Origin: an uncultured Gammaproteobacteria bacterium
Lineage (GTDB): Bacteria; Pseudomonadota; Gammaproteobacteria; UBA4575
Direction of reading: 5' to 3'
Assembly (NCBI GenBank): GCA_951812785.1
Contig: OX638335.1
Span: 447,630 to 511,629, forward strand
Length of the DNA: 64,000 nucleotides
Shown here: positions 58,933 through 64,000 of the stretch, in pieces
Layout: every line of letters begins with the position of its first letter
Position numbering within the stretch: the stretch's first letter is position 1
Position numbers and translations under genes: made by a program
The notes under the pieces: generated by a model
Told to the model about the DNA's origin: nothing
Database searches by the model: none
What the model saw: the letters and a program-made list of their open reading frames with translations, nothing else

Positions 58933-60705
58933 TTAGCTTGCAGTCTTTATTTGGGTGCTATTTGCATCAGAGATAAATGCTTCTGTCAGGCTATTCTGTT
59001 CCATGTAATCGCGCCTAGCTGCTGATCTCGATAACTTGCCTGAGGAGGTTCTAGGCAACGTATGAGGAGGGACTAGCTTGATGAAGCAGCGTACCCCAAT
59101 TTCATTGAGTATTGTCATCTCGACGCGCTTAATAATGTCAGTACGACGGCCTTCGTCTCGCTCGCGACACTGCATGACCAGCACCACGGTAGATTCACTA
59201 TTAAAGCCGGGTGCTGAAAAAGCCAGCGCGTCACCAGTCCGTATTTCGGGTTGCTGTTCAGCTAAGTGTTCGATGTCCTGTGGCCAAATATTACGTCCAT
59301 TAATAATAATTAAGTCTTTTTCGCGACCGGTAATAAAAATTCTCCCACCGACTAAAAAGCCGATATCGCCTGTATTTAACCAGCCATCACGCAGTGAATT
59401 TTCGGTTTCTTCACTGTTGTCAAAATAGTGCGACATAACGCTTGGACCTTGAACATATATGACACCGACTTGGCGTTCAGCAAGGCTGTTTCCATCTTTA
59501 TCACGAATTTCAATAGTATGATCCGGCAAAGAGGGGCCGCAGTCGACAAATCTAGCTTTTCGATGGTCAAGTTTATCTGTGCTAATAGAGGCTGCGATGT
59601 TGTGTTCTGCCAGTTGCTCACCATCAACCGTTTCAATGGTAATTGGTTGGTCGAGTGATGCAAAACTTATTGCCAGAGAACATTCAGCCATGCCATAGCA
59701 AGGCAGGAAAGAAGTATCTTTAAAGCCACATTTGCCGAGCAATTTTGAGAATCTTTCTAGCGGCTCTAGGCGTATTGTTTCAGCGCCAATGCCAGCAATT
59801 CTCCAGTGGCTTAGGTCGTAGTCTAGATTTTTGCTTTCACGCAAGCGTCTTTCAACAAGCTCATAGCCGAATGGTGGGCTAAATGTAATGGTTGCTTTGT
59901 TCATGGACATGATTTCCAACCATCGTCTTGGGCGCATAGCGAAATCACGTGTATCCATGTAGTCTACCGAGGTTTGCGAGGCAATAGGCGACAGCACAAG
60001 ACCTACTAGTCCCATGTCATGATAAAACGGCAGCCATGAAATAGCGCGGTCATCAGTGTTGATTTTGATGCCGTCAGATATGATTCTTGCTAGGTTACTA
60101 AGTACAGCTTTTTGTTCGATAACAACACCTCTTGGGAATTTAGTACTTCCCGAGGTGAATTGAATGTAAGCAGTGTCTTCAGCTTTGGCTTGATATAGCT
60201 CAATGTTAGGGTCAACGGTATGATCGGTAAAACTCTCAGTATCGCCGACAAATTTCATATCAATATCTTTGCAGGCCTCATTTACCAGGGGTAATACTGA
60301 TTCAGGTGCAAAAACGGCGGTTGCATGTGCGCTGATTAGCAGATCACGTGTCTTTCTAACGTATCCAGCTCTACTTCCTAATTGAACTGGAACGGGTACT
60401 GGAGCCGGGATAAGGCCTGCATACTGGCAAGCAAAGAAGCCGCGTAAAAAATTCGGATGTGTTTCGGCCACAATCACTACACGATCACCGTGTTTGAAAT
60501 CCATAGCAATTAGTTTTCTTGCAAGATCTTTAGCTTCTCGTGCTAATTGTGCGTAAGGAACAGATTTTAGTAATTGTGCTCGGCTACCATAAAAATTAGA
60601 GCCGGTAATGCCTTGTGCTGCGTAATCTAATGTCTCGGCTAGATTGTTGAAATCTGCAGGTCTTAGCGGAATATTATTCTGGGTTGGCGTGGCACTTACG
60701 GTCAT
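58933..60705 (-). CDS. Fatty acyl-AMP ligase / acyl-ACP synthetase
   Basis: 590 residues of the ANL superfamily. Activates a fatty acid as acyl-AMP and loads the ACP. FTSGSTKFPRGVVIEQKA is the ATP loop; SWLPFYHDMGLVG and the GAETIR and YGMAE blocks are typical of fatty acyl-AMP ligases; TGDIGFL and the C-terminal SGKLSRSAARR with its catalytic Lys are complete. First gene of the 13-gene run; the corresponding Caulobacter gene is a putative acyl-CoA/ACP synthetase. Intact. Confidence 0.85.
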   Translation of the reverse strand: MTVSATPTQNNIPLRPADFNNLAETLDYAAQGITGSNFYGSRAQLLKSVPYAQLAREAKDLARKLIAMDFKHGDRVVIVAETHPNFLRGFFACQYAGLIPAPVPVPVQLGSRAGYVRKTRDLLISAHATAVFAPESVLPLVNEACKDIDMKFVGDTESFTDHTVDPNIELYQAKAEDTAYIQFTSGSTKFPRGVVIEQKAVLSNLARIISDGIKINTDDRAISWLPFYHDMGLVGLVLSPIASQTSVDYMDTRDFAMRPRRWLEIMSMNKATITFSPPFGYELVERRLRESKNLDYDLSHWRIAGIGAETIRLEPLERFSKLLGKCGFKDTSFLPCYGMAECSLAISFASLDQPITIETVDGEQLAEHNIAASISTDKLDHRKARFVDCGPSLPDHTIEIRDKDGNSLAERQVGVIYVQGPSVMSHYFDNSEETENSLRDGWLNTGDIGFLVGGRIFITGREKDLIIINGRNIWPQDIEHLAEQQPEIRTGDALAFSAPGFNSESTVVLVMQCRERDEGRRTDIIKRVEMTILNEIGVRCFIKLVPPHTLPRTSSGKLSRSAARRDYMEQNSLTEAFISDANSTQIKTAS

Positions 60706-61006
60706 GTTGTAGTTTAATTCCTAAAATTACAATATTATTAGTTAGTTATGTTTCTAATATGTGCCAACGATATTACTATTCTTATAAGCTTCTGCGAGCA
60801 AATTTGCCTGTTTATCAAAATATTCAAGACTGAATAATATGAACTCATCGTAAGACCATAACTTTTAAAGTATTTTGTGCTCAGCTTCAAGCTTTTATCT
60901 TACTAACTAGTGTTTTTTAGCAGTTAGTACAGCGTGATTATTCCCTAAAAATTTAGTGATTACGTACTAACAGTAGTCCTAAGAGGTACTAATGGTTAAG
61001 CTTATT
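60706..61006. promoter_or_regulatory. Leader region of the ceramide-sialate operon
   Basis: About 300 AT-rich bases between the operon and the HIT gene, both on the minus strand. The promoter of the long operon must lie here. I see no confident -35/-10 pair, operator or riboswitch. Confidence 0.45.
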
Positions 61007-61441
61007 TTAGTGGTTTATCCATCGGGTTTTGAGCTGATCTAGCAATGTCTTCTTCTGCTCCATGGTGAAGGGAATTTTATAGCTCAAGTCAGGTGGAGTT
61101 GGCCAATTTTCATCTGTAGCGATGAGAGTCTGATATTCTCTAGCTGCACTATACCGTGGAATCACATGAAAATGAACATGTGGATCGACCATCATTAGCA
61201 TTAAGTAATTAATTTTATCATAGTTAAAACAATCGATTAAACTTGTTTCAATGTCTTTTGTAATAATTGATAATTCCTTGGTTTCGATGTCGGATAGATC
61301 CCCAAAGGCATGAGCCTGGCTATGGCTAGCGAGTATCAGTGAGCCTAAAGTTACTTGATCCGGGCGTAATAATACGCTCCAGTGCTGATAGGATTTTATC
61401 ACTGAGTCAGGAAAGCCAAACTTTATTAGGGTGTCATTCAT
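61007..61441 (-). CDS. HIT-family nucleotide-binding hydrolase
   Basis: 144 residues. The HIT motif HVHFHVIPR is near residue 98. HIT proteins cleave nucleotide-phosphate or adenylated compounds. Lies between the ligase of the ceramide operon and the divergent hydroxylase, so it may remove dead-end acyl-AMP or adenylates, but this is only positional inference. Confidence 0.85.
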   Translation of the reverse strand: MNDTLIKFGFPDSVIKSYQHWSVLLRPDQVTLGSLILASHSQAHAFGDLSDIETKELSIITKDIETSLIDCFNYDKINYLMLMMVDPHVHFHVIPRYSAAREYQTLIATDENWPTPPDLSYKIPFTMEQKKTLLDQLKTRWINH

Positions 61442-61541
61442 TTATTATAACGCTTTGCGTGTTGCTCGGTAGTTTAAGTCAAGCAAGTGGCTTTGATGGT
61501 TTACTAGTAAAATACTGATTATAATTGCTGTCAGTAGCATT

Positions 61542-62294
61542 ATGAACCCAATTTTAGGTAACAGAATGAATTCAACAAATATGTTTTGGGCGAGCAAGAA
61601 ATATCATCTTGAAGATATGACGTTCCCCGAACTAGTGAAAGCTTATATACAATATCCAGCGATTCAAGTTTATTTCATGATTGCGCTGGTTGCTGTGGTA
61701 ACGATTTCTATACAGGGATTGTGGTCACTAGTTCACGTTATTATAACGCTAATTGTCGCGTTTATTTATCCGCTTATTTGGTACTTGCTACACCGTTTTG
61801 TTTTGCACAGCCATTACCTTTACCGTTCTGTAAATTTTGCCAAGGTGTGGAAACGTATCCATTTCGATCATCATAACGATCCAAATGATTTGCGAGTATT
61901 ATTTGGTGCACTGCATACAACATTGCCGACAGTGGCAATTTTCACTATGCCGATAGGATGGTTATTAGATGGCTGGGTTGGAGCAGTGGTTGCCATTTCT
62001 GCAGGAGTGGTTGTGACCATGTTCTATGAGTTCTGCCATTGCATACAGCATTTGCATTACACTCCTAGTATTCAGTTTTTTAGGACTATAAAACGATTTC
62101 ATTTATTGCATCATTTCCGAAATGAGCATGGTAACTATGGTATTACTAATTATTTCTGGGATAAGTTATTTGGGACGTTTTACGATAAAGATGATAAATG
62201 GGAAAAAAGTCCAACAGTATTTAACTTGGGTTACGATGAACAGCAAGCAGAAAAATACCCTTGGGTTGCTGAATTAACAAAGTCCACCAAATAA
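61542..62294 (+). CDS. Fatty acid hydroxylase-superfamily protein
   Basis: 250 residues, integral membrane, di-iron. Four helices and the His clusters HRFVLH (about 86-91), HFDHH (about 105-110), FYEFCHCIQHLHY and RFHLLHHFRNEHGNYG are those of sterol desaturase / sphingolipid C4 or alpha hydroxylases. Next to the ceramide synthase-like gene with 41 bp between them. Likely hydroxylates the long-chain base or the acyl chain of the lipid. Confidence 0.85.
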   Translation: MNPILGNRMNSTNMFWASKKYHLEDMTFPELVKAYIQYPAIQVYFMIALVAVVTISIQGLWSLVHVIITLIVAFIYPLIWYLLHRFVLHSHYLYRSVNFAKVWKRIHFDHHNDPNDLRVLFGALHTTLPTVAIFTMPIGWLLDGWVGAVVAISAGVVVTMFYEFCHCIQHLHYTPSIQFFRTIKRFHLLHHFRNEHGNYGITNYFWDKLFGTFYDKDDKWEKSPTVFNLGYDEQQAEKYPWVAELTKSTK

Positions 62295-62335
62295 CAGCAT
62301 CAGACGTTATTTATAGTTACCACTAGGCGAAAATA

Positions 62336-63487
62336 ATGTCTTTAATGCTGCGTTCATTCGATGTCACTGATCGCACATCGATCAAAAAATTCATTAAAAT
62401 GCCTTGGGGCATCTATCAAGATGATCTTTGTTGGGTGCCACCATTAATTAAAGAGCGTTTAGATTTGCTTTCGCCGAAGCATCCTTATTTTGAGCATGCA
62501 CAAGCGCGATTCTGGATTGCCTATAAAGACAATAAACCGGTCGGGCGCATTAGCGCTCAGTTTGATCAACTGAAATCTATTAGTGATCATGAGTCGGTAG
62601 GTTATTTCGGCATGTTTGAGTGCGTTGATGATGTATATGTCGCGGCTGAACTTTTCGCCCAAGCAGAACAGTGGATTGCATCACGCCGGTGTGCATTGAT
62701 TCGAGGCCCCTTTAGTTTGTCCATTAACCAAGAAAGTGGGCTGCTAATAGAAGGCTTTGATACGCAGCCGTATATTATGATGGGGCATGCTAAACGCTAT
62801 TATCAAAATCTTTTTGAGAGGAATGATTACGCGAAGGCTAAAGACCTTTATGCGTGGTTGAATAAATCAGATTTTGAAAACCCTCCCGCTATGCAGCGTA
62901 TTCTTAAACGCTATGAAGAAAGAATTGTGTTGCGTGATATCGATAAAAATAACCTTAAAACTGATATGAAAATCATGTTAGATATTTTTAATGATGCATG
63001 GGCTAACAATTGGAGTTTCATTCCTTTTACTGAAAATGAATTTATGCATTTAGGTGAAGAGATGTTGCAACTTATCTCTCCTAATCATTTTAAAATTGCA
63101 GAGTTCGAAGGTGAGCCTGCAGGCATGGTGGCGGGTCTTCCGAATTTCAATGAGATTACTAAAGATTTAAATGGTAGATTATTGCCAACGGGTATTTTTA
63201 AATTTTTATGGCGCTTGAAATTTTCTCGTCCTGCTTCAGGGCGAGGTGCTTTGTTAGGGATTAAGCAAAAATATCAAAATAATATGAAGGGATCAGCATT
63301 AGCGTTAACTTTGATTGGCAAATTTAAAGAATTCGCTATAAAAACAGGCTTTCAGCAACATGAATTATCTTGGGTGTTAGAAGATAATATGCGGCTTAAT
63401 AAGATTCTCGGAAGTTTGGGTGCGACTCAATACAAAACTTATCGGGTGTTTGAGAAAAGATTGTCACCTGTGACACAGCAAGCTTGA
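62336..63487 (+). CDS. GNAT-fold N-acyltransferase, bacterial ceramide synthase-like
   Basis: 383 residues. IKMPWGIYQDDLCWVPPLIK, RFWIAYKDNKPVGRISAQFD, GYFGMFECVDDVYVAAELFA, and LIRGPFSLSINQESGLLIEG are the pattern of a family often mislabelled dATP pyrophosphohydrolase; as I recall, the Caulobacter ceramide synthase bCerS belongs to it. It would add an acyl group to sphinganine. Its closeness to spt, cerR, acpR and a hydroxylase supports that role. The ORF is intact. The assignment to bCerS rests on memory of the family, so moderate confidence. Confidence 0.72.
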   Translation: MSLMLRSFDVTDRTSIKKFIKMPWGIYQDDLCWVPPLIKERLDLLSPKHPYFEHAQARFWIAYKDNKPVGRISAQFDQLKSISDHESVGYFGMFECVDDVYVAAELFAQAEQWIASRRCALIRGPFSLSINQESGLLIEGFDTQPYIMMGHAKRYYQNLFERNDYAKAKDLYAWLNKSDFENPPAMQRILKRYEERIVLRDIDKNNLKTDMKIMLDIFNDAWANNWSFIPFTENEFMHLGEEMLQLISPNHFKIAEFEGEPAGMVAGLPNFNEITKDLNGRLLPTGIFKFLWRLKFSRPASGRGALLGIKQKYQNNMKGSALALTLIGKFKEFAIKTGFQQHELSWVLEDNMRLNKILGSLGATQYKTYRVFEKRLSPVTQQA

Positions 63488-63491
63488 TGCT

Positions 63492-64000
63492 ATGACGTCT
63501 TGGAGCGCCGTAGTGTTGGCGGGTGATCGTGGTGTAAGTGATCCGGTAGCAAATGCCGCCAAGGTCTATGGTAAAGCAGCTGCTAAATTACACAACATAA
63601 CGCTGATTGAGCGAGTGATTGCGGCATTAAATCAATCTGACAGTATTAATAAAATATTCACGGTTGGTCCGAGCCAGCGATGTTTAGATGGGAATCCAGA
63701 TATACGCACTGTATTAGATAAATATAGCGTAGAAATCATCGAGCCCGCCAAAGGCCCTAGTGCAAGCGCAATGCGAGGCGTGTTAGCCAGTGCACGTTAT
63801 CCAACCTTAGTGGTGACTTGCGATCTACCTTTGTTGAATTCTTCGATGATTGATGATTACTGTCAACAAGTTGTTAATGTTGATGCTGATTTTGTTGTGG
63901 GTGCGGTTGACTATGCATTAATAGGTGAAAAAGCATCTACACTTAAGAAAACTAAATATCAGTTCAAGGGTCAAGCAGTTTGTTTTGCAAATTTATTCGC
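63492..64000 (+). CDS. MobA-like nucleotidyltransferase, partial at the window end
   Basis: The first 169 residues of an NTP-transferase: AVVLAGDRG, a broad KAAAKLHNITLIERVIAAL block, and VVTCDLPLLNSSMIDDY with the metal-binding Asp. Starts 4 bp after the ceramide synthase-like gene, so probably co-transcribed. Such a gene could activate a head group (for example glycerate or phosphoglycerol) for a sphingolipid; the true substrate is unknown. Confidence 0.75.
   Translation, partial: MTSWSAVVLAGDRGVSDPVANAAKVYGKAAAKLHNITLIERVIAALNQSDSINKIFTVGPSQRCLDGNPDIRTVLDKYSVEIIEPAKGPSASAMRGVLASARYPTLVVTCDLPLLNSSMIDDYCQQVVNVDADFVVGAVDYALIGEKASTLKKTKYQFKGQAVCFANLF

Noticed and set aside
1-64000. CRISPR array
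   Set aside because: No regular short repeats with unique spacers were seen; the only tandem repeat is the 270-bp unit in chpA.

Overview
The window is an AT-rich segment of a gammaproteobacterial chromosome. The ordered run mutS / pncC / thpR / recA / recX / alaS / lysC / csrA / tRNA-Ser(GCU) is typical of that class. Other genes suggest a marine or host-associated sulfur oxidiser: soxXYA-K, a second EF-G, glucosylglycerate-type osmolyte genes and a Pil-Chp chemosensory cluster. The genus cannot be named from the sequence alone.

Layout. (1) 1-10.8 kb is a decaying accessory stretch: the 3' end of an EF-G gene, a frameshifted glutaredoxin, and a DUF3465 gene cut by a 3.47 kb IS1595-family element. 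That element has clear inverted repeats, an 8-bp target duplication and passenger ParB-like, adenine-methyltransferase and small genes. It is followed by an internally deleted uup gene, an IS481 remnant, a truncated gpgS and a broken GH13 phosphorylase. (2) 11-20.6 kb is the intact housekeeping core. (3) 20.6-25.7 kb lies between tRNA-Ser(GCU) and tRNA-Arg(ACG) and holds a DUF4389 gene, a cation efflux gene, a receiver-domain remnant, two decayed cytochrome c genes and an IS3-family remnant. (4) 25.8-31.4 kb is a minus-strand operon: TetR, AhpD-like, RND exporter, LolA-like protein and beta-barrel. (5) 31.8-39.1 kb is a pilG-pilH-pilI-pilJ-chpA array in which pilH, pilJ and chpA are broken. 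(6) 39.2-42.2 kb has tRNA-Arg(UCG), a split DUF389 gene, DUF2237 and a frameshifted spermidine-synthase-like gene. (7) 42.3-44.3 kb is soxX-soxY-soxA-soxK, with no soxZ between soxY and soxA.

(8) 44.6-60.7 kb is the most interesting part: thirteen minus-strand genes with gaps of 57 bp or less. The first four match the bacterial ceramide pathway: acyl-ACP/AMP ligase, 3-ketosphinganine reductase, dedicated ACP and serine palmitoyltransferase. Directly after them come neuB, neuC, a PLD-like protein, two paralogous surface-carbohydrate transferases, a methyltransferase, neuA, a clear homologue of animal CMP-Neu5Ac hydroxylase (CMAH, Rieske plus metallo-beta-lactamase fold), and a three-part GT2-GtrA-GT39/83 membrane protein. 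Beyond the operon, 61.5-64 kb carries a fatty-acid hydroxylase, a GNAT-type protein of the kind identified as bacterial ceramide synthase, and a nucleotidyltransferase. Taken together the locus could build a hydroxylated sialic acid (Neu5Gc-like) and a sphingolipid, possibly joined as a ganglioside-like lipid. The enzyme families are recognised from the sequence; the joined product is inference.

Long core genes are free of disruptions, while at least eleven accessory loci carry single-base homopolymer indels, nonsense codons or internal deletions. This looks more like genuine gene loss (reductive evolution or a lifestyle change) than random sequencing error.
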